A stretch of 61,201 bases of DNA from Spirochaetales bacterium (GTDB lineage Bacteria; Spirochaetota; Spirochaetia; SZUA-6; RPPD01): contig JAFGSW010000100.1 of NCBI GenBank assembly GCA_016934415.1, positions 1 to 61,201 of the forward strand. Direction: 5' to 3'. How positions within the stretch are numbered: the stretch's first letter is position 1; every line of letters starts with the position of its first letter. Under the pieces are notes generated by a model. That model ran no database searches and was not told the DNA's origin. It saw only the letters and a program-made list of their open reading frames with translations. The translations under genes were made by a program, and so were the position numbers. Below are positions 25,716-33,571 of this stretch, in pieces.

Positions 25716-26213
25716 TTACCAGACGCCGATTTTCCACTTATTATTGGAGTCTTTCTCCAAGTAGTATACCACATATGGGACTCCATTGACTACCGTAATG
25801 GCCTTTACTTTGCTTTTTTCGATAAAATCGATTTTATCCAACGGCGCCCGGACACGGGAAGGGACGAAAACATTGTAAAAATAGTCCTTCAGTGAAGAGA
25901 GGACGATGTGATTATCCTTCAAATTCGGTTTCTCCGACAGTTCCCGTAGAAACGACGGGTCGGAATAACGCGCAAGATATTCAAGAGTGCAATTCGCCTT
26001 CCATTTTTCAAAATTCTTTGTGGCGATGATTTCATCCATATTTTTTATAAATAGAAAAATTTCATTGAAGGTCCGTACGTATAATTCTCGATCGACATGG
26101 TCCGGCGGGACGGCGTCTGTCGGCTGCGGGTGATGCGAGCCCGTCGTCGGGCAAGCGAAGAGCGGCCACAGAAGAGTCAGAATGAGGAAAAACCTCGGGG
26201 GACCCGGTTTCAT
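25716..26213 (-). CDS. Putative lipoprotein of unknown function
   Basis: A 165-residue protein with a signal peptide and lipobox (LLWPLFAC, Cys 21). The mature part contains NEIFLFIKNMDEIIATKNFEKWKANCTLEYLARYSDPSFLRELSEKP and ends with a beta-rich segment (KAITVVNGVPYVVYYLEKDSNNKWKIGVW), like the NTF2-like or DUF4440-type folds seen in small lipoproteins. Expected on the periplasmic or outer membrane face. Its start has no Shine-Dalgarno but a promoter very close by. Confidence 0.75.
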   Translation of the reverse strand: MKPGPPRFFLILTLLWPLFACPTTGSHHPQPTDAVPPDHVDRELYVRTFNEIFLFIKNMDEIIATKNFEKWKANCTLEYLARYSDPSFLRELSEKPNLKDNHIVLSSLKDYFYNVFVPSRVRAPLDKIDFIEKSKVKAITVVNGVPYVVYYLEKDSNNKWKIGVW

Positions 26214-26222
26214 ACGATTTTC

Positions 26223-26251
26223 ATTGTATTATGGGGAGCAGGTTTTGTCAA
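26223..26251 (-). promoter_or_regulatory. Putative sigma-70 promoter of lipoprotein gene (leaderless)
   Basis: Read on the minus strand: TTGACA (26251-26246), 17 bp, TACAAT (26228-26223). The ATG at 26213 begins only nine bases after the -10, and no Shine-Dalgarno is present, so the mRNA is predicted to start at or within 1-3 bases of the start codon. Confidence 0.65.
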
Positions 26252-26335
26252 AAAAATCGGCCATCCGATAGACAGCAATCGAGATGATAGAGCGAACAAA
26301 CTCACTTTGAATTACTGTCCAACGGGGACCGTACA

Positions 26336-26364
26336 TTGACCCATGATATGAAATTGTGTACACT
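26336..26364 (+). promoter_or_regulatory. Putative sigma-70 promoter of coaD (leaderless)
   Basis: TTGACC (26336-26341), 17 bp, TACACT (26359-26364). The coaD ATG at 26373 begins eight bases after the -10, with no Shine-Dalgarno. Divergent from the lipoprotein promoter about 85 bases away. Confidence 0.65.
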
Positions 26365-26372
26365 CGACAAAC

Positions 26373-26855
26373 ATGAAAAGAGTCGTCTTGCCGGGTACCT
26401 TCGATCCTCCGACATACGGGCACATCGATGTCATTTCTCGCGCTGCGCATATTTTCGATCAGGTCGAGTTGGTCATCGCGGTGAACCCGGAAAAAAAAAC
26501 CGTGTTCACGCCTGAGGAACGACTGGCAATGATGAAGGAGCTCGTCGGCGGCTTCCCCAATGTCACCGTCCACCTGTGGAACGGCCTGATCGTCAATTTT
26601 GCCGAGAAGGTGGGAGCCAATATCATCCTGCGCGGCGTCCGCGCCCTTATCGACTTCAACTACGAGTTCGAGCTTTCTCTCATCAACAAGGCCCTCAACC
26701 CTGGCATCGAAACGATCCTCCTCCCCACCGATCAAAAATACTTCGTGCTCCGCTCATCGGCCATAAAAGAAGTGGCGGGGTTCCACGGAGACATTTCGGG
26801 GATGGTTCCGCCCCTGGTGGAGAAGGCCTTAAAAACCAAATTAGGGAGTTATTGA
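26373..26855 (+). CDS. coaD: Phosphopantetheine adenylyltransferase CoaD
   Basis: This enzyme makes dephospho-CoA from ATP and phosphopantetheine. Residues 7-20 (GTFDPPTYGHIDVI) include the T/HxGH nucleotidyl-transferase motif, RGVRALIDFNYEFEL is the substrate-binding stretch, and YFVLRSSAIKEVAGFHGDISGMVPP is the ISSS-type motif region. 160 residues, normal. It has its own promoter, and its stop overlaps the promoter for rpmF. Confidence 0.96.
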   Translation: MKRVVLPGTFDPPTYGHIDVISRAAHIFDQVELVIAVNPEKKTVFTPEERLAMMKELVGGFPNVTVHLWNGLIVNFAEKVGANIILRGVRALIDFNYEFELSLINKALNPGIETILLPTDQKYFVLRSSAIKEVAGFHGDISGMVPPLVEKALKTKLGSY

Positions 26856-26880
26856 CATTTTATGTACAATTGGGTAATTT
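26852..26880 (+). promoter_or_regulatory. Putative sigma-70 promoter of rpmF-acpP-rnc
   Basis: TTGACA (26852-26857) is followed after 17 bp by TAATTT (26875-26880). The TGA stop of coaD lies inside the -35. The leader of about 130 bases includes a CGGCG-GATT-CGCCG hairpin at 26908-26921. Confidence 0.55.
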
Positions 26881-27020
26881 TGTGAGGCTTAAACGATGGG
26901 GTTGAGGCGGCGGATTCGCCGAAAATGAACAGTCCATCGAAAGAATCTTAAGGTATTTTCATGCTCGCCCGTCAGGGCGCGGTTCTGAAGATTTCAAGAG
27001 ATGATGAAGGAAGAAGGAAT

Positions 27021-27209
27021 ATGGCGGTACCGAAATATAAAACATCGAAATCGAGGACGCGGCGCCGGCGGGCGGCGAATATGAAAATGGTGGTGCCGAC
27101 GCTCGTTGAGTGCTCGAATTGCGGAAACCGGATTTTGATGCACCATGTATGCACCAAGTGCGGATTTTACCGGGGAAAACAGATATTAAAGCCTGAAGAA
27201 TTGGCTTAA
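27021..27209 (+). CDS. rpmF: 50S ribosomal protein L32
   Basis: The N-terminus AVPKYKTSKSRTRRRRA is diagnostic. A zinc ribbon follows (CSNC ... CTKC). 62 residues. The true start is ATG 27021 after gaaggaagaagga; a frame open to 26961 is not supported. The gene is followed by acpP and rnc as in other spirochaetes; the usual DUF177 gene upstream is absent. Confidence 0.95.
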   Translation: MAVPKYKTSKSRTRRRRAANMKMVVPTLVECSNCGNRILMHHVCTKCGFYRGKQILKPEELA

Positions 27210-27246
27210 TTGAATAACACCAAACTCAATTTTAAGGAGACAAAAC

Positions 27247-27495
27247 ATGGATAAGAATGAACTATTTGGAAAAATGAAGAAACTCATCGCCGAACGTCTG
27301 GAAATCGATGAAAGCAAAATTACCGCCGGCTCGTCCTTCCGCGACGATCTGGGAGCGGACAGCCTGGACACGTATGAGCTCGTCTACGCCATCGAGGAAG
27401 AACTCGGGATCACCATCCCGGACGAAAAAGCCAATGACTTCAATACGGTGGGAGACGCCCTGGAGTTTATTCATTCGGAACTGGAGAAGAAATAG
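27247..27495 (+). CDS. acpP: Acyl carrier protein
   Basis: An 82-residue acidic carrier with the phosphopantetheine attachment motif GADSLDTYELVYAIEEELG; Ser in DSL is the attachment site. Shine-Dalgarno aaggaga. Works in fatty acid synthesis. Immediately precedes rnc. Confidence 0.96.
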   Translation: MDKNELFGKMKKLIAERLEIDESKITAGSSFRDDLGADSLDTYELVYAIEEELGITIPDEKANDFNTVGDALEFIHSELEKK

Positions 27496-27506
27496 TTCCG
27501 GGAACG

Positions 27507-28286
27507 ATGAACTATTACAGTCATTTTCAGCTGCCGCCGATCGACAGCGTGCGCAAAAAGGAGCTCAAGCTCTTTGAGAAGCTGATCGGGATTCGCTTCA
27601 AGAATCTCGAGTTATTGAACCTGGCTTTTTCGCATCGCTCGTTCGCGCATGAATCGGACGGTGAAATAGACTCGAATGAAAGGCTGGAATTTCTCGGCGA
27701 CTCGGTGCTCGGTCTCATCGTGAGCGAGTACCTGTATCACATTCTCGCCGACAAGAACGAGGGCGATCTGGCGAAGATAAAATCCTTCGTCGTCAGCGAG
27801 GACGTCCTCTCCATGCTCTCGCAGAAAATAAGGGTCGACAATTACATTCTCATCGGCAAGGGAGAGGAATACTCCGGCGGCAGGAGCAAAAAGACGCTCC
27901 TCGCCGACGCCCTGGAGGCGATCATCGGCGCGTACTATATCGACAGCGGGTATTCGCCGGTGAAGGAATTCGTCCTCGGGCTCCTCATCCCCGAGATCGA
28001 CAAGGTCGTCCAGGACAAGCACAAAAAGGATTATAAAAGCCTGCTGCAGGAATACGTACAGAAACGATTTAAATCCTACCCGCGGTACCTGGTGGTCGAG
28101 CGGTCGGGTCCGGATCACGACCGGACGTTTGTGGTCGAGGTCGTCATTCACAACAAGGGGTACGGCAAGGGAGAAGGCAAGAATAAAAAAGAGGCCGAGC
28201 AGCAGGCGGCCGGCGTCGCCTTCAACGCCCTCACAGGCAAGGAGACGACGCGATCCTCGAAGAAGGACAATCAGTCCCGGCGCTGA
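27507..28286 (+). CDS. rnc: Ribonuclease III
   Basis: This double-strand RNase has the signature NERLEFLGDSVLGLIVSEYLY (about residues 53-73), a second acidic cluster (LADALEAIIGAYYIDSG) and a C-terminal dsRNA-binding domain (DYKSLLQEYVQKRFKSYPRY to GKNKKEAEQQAAGVAFNAL). 259 residues with a Lys/Arg-rich tail. Confidence 0.96.
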   Translation: MNYYSHFQLPPIDSVRKKELKLFEKLIGIRFKNLELLNLAFSHRSFAHESDGEIDSNERLEFLGDSVLGLIVSEYLYHILADKNEGDLAKIKSFVVSEDVLSMLSQKIRVDNYILIGKGEEYSGGRSKKTLLADALEAIIGAYYIDSGYSPVKEFVLGLLIPEIDKVVQDKHKKDYKSLLQEYVQKRFKSYPRYLVVERSGPDHDRTFVVEVVIHNKGYGKGEGKNKKEAEQQAAGVAFNALTGKETTRSSKKDNQSRR

Positions 28287-28293
28287 GCGGATG

Positions 28294-28334
28294 AGCAGGT
28301 CGCTGAAAAAGTTGAGCTTTTTCAACAGCCTGTG
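28294..28334. repeat. Palindromic hairpin repeat, copy 1
   Basis: An imperfect hairpin with arms of 18 bases (13 pairs) around CTGAAAAAG and CTTTTTCA with a TTGAG loop. It lies between the convergent rnc and pcnB genes and may terminate both. It is the same element as the perfect hairpin at 35548-35588, with the loop in inverted orientation. Confidence 0.6.
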
Positions 28335-28340
28335 AGCGAT

Positions 28341-29693
28341 TCACGGGAGTCGTTCCTCCCGGAAACGGCGCGCCAGGGTGAGCAATCGTTCCCGCTCGTT
28401 CAGGGCGGGATCGTCGAGCACGCTTTCCAGCAGAAAATCAAGAATGACTCCGACGGCTTCCCCTTCCGAGAGACGCAATTCACGCATGAGATCGTCCCCG
28501 TTCACGGCCAGGTCTTTGAGCGACAATGCGTGGGCCGCGGCCAGCAGTGCGTCGATGCGCCGTTCGAACTCAATGAGGGGCAGGGGATCGATCGGACGCC
28601 GGCACATCCCGTACTGGTCGGCGCGGCGAAGCAGGAATAAATCGTGCAGGTGTTCGCGTCCCACCCGGCGCACGAAGCGGCGGACGGCCGCGTCCGTCCA
28701 TGTTTCCTCATACATCCACATATGGCATCGGATTAGATGCGTCACCTTGTCAACGACCCGGCCCGGGTAGCGGAGCCGGGTGAGGATATCGCGCGCCATC
28801 AGGGCGCCGGTTTTTTCATGGGAATAGAAGCAGGGCTCGTCTCGCTGGTTGGCGGAGCGGGTGGGGGGCTTGCCGATGTCGTGGAAGAGCGCGGCCAAAC
28901 GCACCTCTCTGTTGTCCGCCGGCGCCCCGTCGCAGGAGTAGAGCGAGTGGGTGAAGACGTCAAAGCAATGGAGGGCCGGTTGCGCGACTCCGCGGCAGGC
29001 CTCAAGCTCCGGCAGCAACAGAGCGATCAGCCCCAAACGGCCCAAAACGGCAAGGCCCGAGGAAGGTTCACCCGTTTCGAGGATTTTATTGAATTCGTCC
29101 CGCACACGCTCGCTTGATATCCGAGTCAGGAGCCCCGCATTCGCCTCCAGCGCCTTGTACGTGGCGGGTTCGATTGAAAACTCGAGCTGGGAGGCGATGC
29201 GAACCGCGCGCAGGATGCGCAGGGCGTCCTCTCGCAGACGCTCTTCCGCGTCACCGATGGCACGGATGATCTTTCGATCGAGGTCGGCTTTCCCGCCGAA
29301 CGGATCCAGAAGCTCATTGGTGGAGAAATCGTACGCCATGGCGTTGATGGTGAAGTCGCGGCGCCCCAAGTCTTCAACGATGTCGGAGGTCCAGGTAACC
29401 GATTCCGGACGACGCCGGTCCTGATACTCGCCCTCCAGGCGGAAGGTCGTCACCTCGTACTGGCCGCCTCCCTCGAGGATGGTGACCGTGCCGTGTTTCA
29501 AGCCCGTCGGAATGACGCGGGGGAAGAGGCGCAACACATCGGCGGGGGAGGCGTCGGTGGCCAGATCGTAATCCTTCACTTCCCGCCCGAGGAGGGCGTC
29601 CCGCACCGCCCCGCCGACAAGGAAAGCCTGGAAATCGTGGGCGATCAGTCGGCGGGAGATTTTTTTAACGCCGTCGGGCGGGCGGATTTTCAT
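28341..29693 (-). CDS. pcnB: tRNA CCA-adding enzyme or poly(A) polymerase (class II)
   Basis: The nucleotidyltransferase head has AFLVGGAVRDALLGREVKDYDLATDASP with the DxD catalytic pair, then TGLKHGTVTIL and SVTWTSDIVEDLGRRDFTINAMAYDF. The helical neck and an HD domain (LAALFHDIGKPPT, about 260-275) follow. At 450 residues this fits CCA-adding enzymes with HD or PcnB; the two cannot be separated by reading. Symbol is tentative. No Shine-Dalgarno; a promoter lies nine bases upstream. Confidence 0.88.
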   Translation of the reverse strand: MKIRPPDGVKKISRRLIAHDFQAFLVGGAVRDALLGREVKDYDLATDASPADVLRLFPRVIPTGLKHGTVTILEGGGQYEVTTFRLEGEYQDRRRPESVTWTSDIVEDLGRRDFTINAMAYDFSTNELLDPFGGKADLDRKIIRAIGDAEERLREDALRILRAVRIASQLEFSIEPATYKALEANAGLLTRISSERVRDEFNKILETGEPSSGLAVLGRLGLIALLLPELEACRGVAQPALHCFDVFTHSLYSCDGAPADNREVRLAALFHDIGKPPTRSANQRDEPCFYSHEKTGALMARDILTRLRYPGRVVDKVTHLIRCHMWMYEETWTDAAVRRFVRRVGREHLHDLFLLRRADQYGMCRRPIDPLPLIEFERRIDALLAAAHALSLKDLAVNGDDLMRELRLSEGEAVGVILDFLLESVLDDPALNERERLLTLARRFREERLP

Positions 29694-29702
29694 GGTCTTG
29701 TG

Positions 29703-29731
29703 ATCGTAGGGTGGGGGGGCTTTCTTGTCAA
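29703..29731 (-). promoter_or_regulatory. Putative sigma-70 promoter of pcnB (leaderless)
   Basis: On the minus strand: TTGACA (29731-29726), 17 bp including a C7 run, TACGAT (29708-29703). The ATG (29693) starts nine bases later and has no Shine-Dalgarno. Confidence 0.6.
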
Positions 29732-29768
29732 GGAAAGGGAGTGATCGCCTGAGTTAGGAAAGACGAAG

Positions 29769-29931
29769 AAAAACTACGGATAAGACGCGGATGGAGAAAA
29801 AAGGATGAAACTACGGATTTACGTGCGCTTATTCCCGGTTACCCAGCGATTAGTGCAATCATCTGCTAGCACTTCCTTTTTCCACGTTTTACTTTTCTTA
29901 TCCGCGCCTATCCGCGTTCATCCGTAGTTAT
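29769..29931. repeat. Dispersed intergenic inverted repeat (ACTACGGAT type)
   Basis: The left end (29770-29795) reads aaactacggataagacgc and the right end (about 29896-29928) is its imperfect reverse complement (cttatccgcgcctatccg, then cgttcatccgtagtt), with about 100 bases of unrelated sequence between. ACTACGGAT/ATCCGCG palindromes of this kind are scattered in many bacterial genomes. The interval between pcnB and flagellin contains no gene. Confidence 0.65.
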
Positions 29932-29946
29932 TTTTTTATATGATAC

Positions 29947-29984
29947 AAAAAAAGCGCCGGCGGTCCTCGAGAGACCTCCGACGC
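29947..29984 (-). terminator. Rho-independent terminator of flagellin
   Basis: On the minus strand a GC-rich stem (GCGTCGGAGGTC paired with GACCGCCGGCGC, with two mismatches) is followed by seven T. It lies 33 bases beyond the flagellin stop codon. Confidence 0.85.
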
Positions 29985-30017
29985 ACGATATAAATTCCTC
30001 GGAATATCAGCACAACA

Positions 30018-30890
30018 TTATTTCAACAGCTGAAGAATCGCCTGGGGACGAGTATTGGCCTGGGCGAGCATGGCCGTGGCCGACTGGACCAGTACCTGGT
30101 CCTTCACGTAATTGACCATTTCATACGCCATGTCCGCGTCACGGATGCGCGATTCGGCGGCTTGCAGGTTTTCGGCGCCGGTCATGAGACCGAAGATGGT
30201 GTGATCGAGACGGTTCTGATAGGCGCCGAGATCGGCGCGCTGTTTGTTCACCTTCTGCAGGGCGGAGTCGATGAGGCCGATGGCGCGGTTGGCACCGTCT
30301 GGTGTAGCGATCGAAATAAATGTGGCGAAGTGGGGCAGCCCGTCCGTGCCCTGGATGCCGAGGCCCTGGGCGGTCATGGTGCCGATATACACGCGTTTCC
30401 GCTGGTCCATATTGGCGCCGATGTGGAACCACATGCTCGCGGTAAAGGTGTTCTCGCCCGTAAAGCGCGCGAATCTCCCGGTCAGGAAGTTCATCCCGTT
30501 GAACTGAGCGTGCGAGGCAATGCGGTTGATTTCATCGATCATCTGCGAGACCTCGACCTGGATTTGCATCCGATCTTCGTCCGAATAGACGCCGTTGGAG
30601 GCCTGAACGGACAACTCGCGGAGACGCTGGAGTATGTCCTGGCTTTCCTGCAGATAGCCTTCCGCCGTCTGGATGAAGGAAATACCGTCCTCCGCGTTCT
30701 TTTCGGCCCGGTTGAGGCCGCGGATCTGGGATCTCATCTTCTCCGAAACTGCCAGGCCCGAGGCGTCGTCGCCCGCGCGGGTGATGCGAAGGCCTGACGA
30801 GAGTTTTTCCATATCCTTGTCGGCCGAAGTGCTGTTGAATTTCAAGTGCCTGAAGGCGAACAAGGCACTCATGTTGTGGTTGATGATCAT
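30018..30890 (-). CDS. flaB: Flagellin (FlaB-type core protein)
   Basis: This is the filament protein of the periplasmic flagella. The N-terminal D0/D1 region ([20 protein letters not shown], then [31 protein letters not shown]) and the C-terminal D0/D1 region ([58 protein letters not shown]) are conserved, with a short variable middle, giving 290 residues as in spirochaete FlaB. Shine-Dalgarno aaggagg, five bases before ATG. Monocistronic, with its own leader hairpin and terminator. Confidence 0.97.
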   Translation of the reverse strand: MIINHNMSALFAFRHLKFNSTSADKDMEKLSSGLRITRAGDDASGLAVSEKMRSQIRGLNRAEKNAEDGISFIQTAEGYLQESQDILQRLRELSVQASNGVYSDEDRMQIQVEVSQMIDEINRIASHAQFNGMNFLTGRFARFTGENTFTASMWFHIGANMDQRKRVYIGTMTAQGLGIQGTDGLPHFATFISIATPDGANRAIGLIDSALQKVNKQRADLGAYQNRLDHTIFGLMTGAENLQAAESRIRDADMAYEMVNYVKDQVLVQSATAMLAQANTRPQAILQLLK

Positions 30891-30895
30891 ACAAT

Positions 30896-30935
30896 CCTCC
30901 TTGATTGCGTTGAGAAACTGGACTTCCCTGTCCAG
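30896..30935 (-). promoter_or_regulatory. Flagellin leader: hairpin plus GGA motifs, possible CsrA site
   Basis: In the transcript, a perfect 6-bp stem CTGGAC/GTCCAG (30918-30935) carries the loop AGGGAA, i.e. an ANGGA motif in the loop. Fifteen bases downstream the Shine-Dalgarno reads AAGGAGGA (30895-30902), another ANGGA match. One hairpin-borne site plus one over the Shine-Dalgarno is the known CsrA arrangement in Bacillus hag mRNA. csrA is not in the window. Confidence 0.5.
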
Positions 30936-30950
30936 TGATGCCTATTGTAT

Positions 30951-30976
30951 TTTTCGGAAAATTTTAAAAATGCTTA
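30951..30976 (-). promoter_or_regulatory. Possible sigma-28-type promoter of flagellin
   Basis: On the minus strand TAAG (30976-30973), 14 bases, TCCGAAAA (30958-30951). The sigma-28 consensus is TAAA-N15-GCCGATAA, so it is an imperfect match in both boxes and one base short. No better candidate exists upstream of flagellin. Confidence 0.4.
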
Positions 30977-31003
30977 ACAAGAAAAAATAAAAATGCGCAA
31001 TAC

Positions 31004-31032
31004 TTGACAAGCTAAATTCAATCAACTAAGCT
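31004..31032 (+). promoter_or_regulatory. Putative sigma-70 promoter of the SDR gene
   Basis: TTGACA (31004-31009), 17 bp, TAAGCT (31027-31032). It is divergent from the flagellin promoter and 51 bases before the SDR start. Confidence 0.55.
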
Positions 31033-31083
31033 CGTTTCAACACATCCAAGCGAAAAGTACTCATTAACAATAGGGAGGCAAAT

Positions 31084-31920
31084 ATGAAAATTAAAAATTA
31101 CGAGGGGAAATCCGTGTTTCTGACCGGGGGGAGCGAGGGCATCGGTTTGGCGCTGGCCCAGGCGTTTGCGAAGGAGGGCGCCCACGTGGTCCTTTTCTCG
31201 CGCTCCGAGGATAAACTGAAAAAAGCCGTCGCCGCGACCGAAAAGGTGAAAAAGAACACGGCGCAGCGGATCGGTTCCTACAAGCTCGACGTCACCAATG
31301 AGGCGTCCGTAAAGAAGGTTCTGGGCGATGCGGTCCGCGAATACGGCGTTCCGGACGTATTCGTGAACAATGCCGGTCGATCGCTGCCCAATTATTTCGA
31401 ACAAATATCTTCCAGTCAGATGGAAGAGATCATGCGTGTCAACCTCTACGGCATATGGTATATCCTCTCCGCGATCCTGCCGCAAATGAAGGCGAAGGGA
31501 GGATACGTCGTCAACACCTCCTCTATGTCAGGTTTCATGGGCGTTTTCGGCTACGCCGACTACACCGCATCAAAGTTTGCGGTCATCGGACTAACCGAGG
31601 TGCTGCGGAGCGAATACTTAAAACACAACATCACGTTCTCGGTGCTGTGTCCGTCCGACATCGACACCCCCGGTTTCAAGGAAGAAAACAAGCACAAACC
31701 GCCGGAGACCATGGCCGCCACCGGCAACGCCAAGCTGATGCGGCCCGAAGCCGTCGCCCGGGCCTGTCTCAAGGGCATGAAGAAGGGAAAGTTCGTCATC
31801 ATCCCAGGCGGCACGCCCAAAATCGGCTATTTCATCAAGCGGCATTGGCCGGGCTTGTTGATGTCCATGTTCGACGGTGACATTAAAAAGGCCCAGAAAA
31901 AAATGGCGAAGGGAATATAA
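31084..31920 (+). CDS. Short-chain dehydrogenase (3-ketosphinganine reductase-like)
   Basis: The Rossmann motif TGGSEGIG (residues 13-20) follows the first strand, NNAG is present (VNNAGRS), and the active-site Ser and YTASK (Y-x3-K) are in SSMSGFMGVFGYADYTASKF. The TGGSEGIGLALAQAFAKEGAHVVLFSR start and a C-terminal hydrophobic segment resemble the KDSR/sphinganine-reductase branch of the SDR family. Substrate unproven. Start after agggaggc, and the next gene follows without a gap. Confidence 0.85.
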   Translation: MKIKNYEGKSVFLTGGSEGIGLALAQAFAKEGAHVVLFSRSEDKLKKAVAATEKVKKNTAQRIGSYKLDVTNEASVKKVLGDAVREYGVPDVFVNNAGRSLPNYFEQISSSQMEEIMRVNLYGIWYILSAILPQMKAKGGYVVNTSSMSGFMGVFGYADYTASKFAVIGLTEVLRSEYLKHNITFSVLCPSDIDTPGFKEENKHKPPETMAATGNAKLMRPEAVARACLKGMKKGKFVIIPGGTPKIGYFIKRHWPGLLMSMFDGDIKKAQKKMAKGI

Positions 31921-33060
31921 ATGGCTGAAGAGATCGTCGTCCGACAGGTCCGATCGAAAAGGGAACACAACCAGTTCATCGGTTTTCCCTATATTCTCTA
32001 TAAAAGAATACTCAAGAATCCGTACTGGGCGGGTCCGCTCCGCATCGATGAGAAGACGCTCCTGAACCGTAAGAAGTTCCCGTTCTACAAACACGCCCGG
32101 ATGCAGGAATTCCTCGCCTGGCGCGGGAATGAGGTCGTCGGCCGAATCGCCGGTATCATCGATTCTCAATACCATAAATACCGGGAGGAGAACATCGCCT
32201 ATTTCGGTTTCTTTGAATGCATCAATGACCATGAGGCGGCCGGGGCCCTGTTCGACGCGGCACTCGGCTGGGCGCGCGACGAGGGTATGAAACGATCGAT
32301 CGGTCCCATCAGCCCGACGACGAACCATATCCTCGGCGTCCTCCAGAACGATTTTACCGGCGTACCGATGATCCAGGTCCCCTACAACCCGGAGTATTAC
32401 CCGGCGCTCTACGACTCGTGCGGCTTCGGCAAGGAAAAGGACCATCTGGCCTTCATCGTGCGGAGGGGGAAACTGGAGCTTTCGGACAAGATCAAGCGGG
32501 TGGCCGAGCTGGTGCGGAAAAAGCAGCGGATCGAAATCACGACTCCGGACATGCGCAGATTCGGCGATCTCGTAATGGAGGTCAAGGAACTCTATAATCA
32601 GACCTGGTCCAACAACTCGGATTTCGTTCCTTGGACGGACGAAGAATTTGATTTTATGGCAAAGGATCTCAAGCTCGTGATCGTTCCCGACCTCACGTTC
32701 ATCGCCCGCATCGACGGCAAGATTGTCGGCGTCTCGATCACCCTCTACAACATCAATGAAATCCTCGCGAAGATGAACGGGCGGCTTTTCCCCACCGGCA
32801 TCCTCAAGCTCCTCTTCGGTTTGAAGAAGATCAAGAACGTCCGGTTGGCGATTTTGGGCGTGCATCCTTCCTGCCGGAATATGGGGATCGACGCTGCTTT
32901 TGTCATGGAGACGTACGCGCGCGGCGTAAAGCTGGGATACCAGACCTGCGAAATGTCCCTCATCCTGGAAGATAATGTGCCACTCGTCAACATGCTCAAT
33001 AAATGGGGCGCTCCGGTATACCGGACGTATCGGGTGTATTGCAAAAATCTCTCTGCCTGA
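31921..33060 (+). CDS. GNAT-like acyltransferase family protein
   Basis: The 379-residue protein belongs to a family I recognise by pattern: FPYILYK ... NPYW, KKFPFYKHARMQEFLAWR, VGRIAGIIDSQYHKY, YFGFFECINDHEAAGALFDAALGWAR and GFGKEKD. C-terminal residues (LAILGVHPSCRNMGIDAAFVMETYARGVKLGY) look like a GNAT acyl-CoA site. In Caulobacter a GNAT-type protein acts as bacterial ceramide synthase; with a KDSR-like SDR beside it a lipid role is possible, but unproven. Starts directly at the SDR stop. Confidence 0.75.
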   Translation: MAEEIVVRQVRSKREHNQFIGFPYILYKRILKNPYWAGPLRIDEKTLLNRKKFPFYKHARMQEFLAWRGNEVVGRIAGIIDSQYHKYREENIAYFGFFECINDHEAAGALFDAALGWARDEGMKRSIGPISPTTNHILGVLQNDFTGVPMIQVPYNPEYYPALYDSCGFGKEKDHLAFIVRRGKLELSDKIKRVAELVRKKQRIEITTPDMRRFGDLVMEVKELYNQTWSNNSDFVPWTDEEFDFMAKDLKLVIVPDLTFIARIDGKIVGVSITLYNINEILAKMNGRLFPTGILKLLFGLKKIKNVRLAILGVHPSCRNMGIDAAFVMETYARGVKLGYQTCEMSLILEDNVPLVNMLNKWGAPVYRTYRVYCKNLSA

Positions 33061-33141
33061 TGCGAAAATGATTCTCCCCGGCGCCGTATAGCTGCTGGAT
33101 GTGGAGATCGATTCGTGATTTCTCTTCCCTCTTATTATTCC

Positions 33142-33170
33142 TTGTAAAACGGAATTGAACCGCGTATAAT
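33142..33170 (+). promoter_or_regulatory. Putative sigma-70 promoter of lipoprotein operon
   Basis: TTGTAA (33142-33147), 17 bp, perfect TATAAT (33165-33170). It would start transcription about 40 bases before the GTG of the membrane protein gene. Confidence 0.6.
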
Positions 33171-33217
33171 TGTAGGGAAATCGGATCCGTGTCGGTGGAT
33201 GAAAGGTGTGTTTTCGA

Positions 33218-33571
33218 GTGGAGGATATTGCGCGGGTACTGCTGGATTGGCATGTTCTCCTGATTGCCGGTTGCCTGCTGGTGGTGTTCCCGCTGGTGTT
33301 TTATCTTTCATCGCTCGATAGAACCCCGGTTAGAGTGAGGCGAATCGTCATAAGGGAGCGGAGGACGAAACGGAAGGAGACGGCCGCCTATAAGGCGGCT
33401 GAAGCGCAGCCCCGACTGAAGGCGGCGCGTCGGGGGCTTCCCCGCAGCCGGCCTGGAGGGATTGACGGAAACGCTCCCGGAGAGGGATACAAAAAACGGG
33501 CCCCGGAAGAACGGCATGAACAGGCGGGCAACGGGGGAAAAAAATTCGAGGAGCCGGAGGGTACACTGTGA
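33218..33571 (+). CDS. Small membrane protein with basic tail
   Basis: 117 residues. One hydrophobic helix (about residues 9-30, WHVLLIAGCLLVVFPLVFYL) is followed by a long Arg/Lys-rich, low-complexity cytoplasmic tail. GTG 33218 is preferred; GTG 33206 lies directly on the aaagg Shine-Dalgarno. Its last bases overlap the next GTG (GTGA). Family not recognised. Confidence 0.55.
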   Translation: MEDIARVLLDWHVLLIAGCLLVVFPLVFYLSSLDRTPVRVRRIVIRERRTKRKETAAYKAAEAQPRLKAARRGLPRSRPGGIDGNAPGEGYKKRAPEERHEQAGNGGKKFEEPEGTL

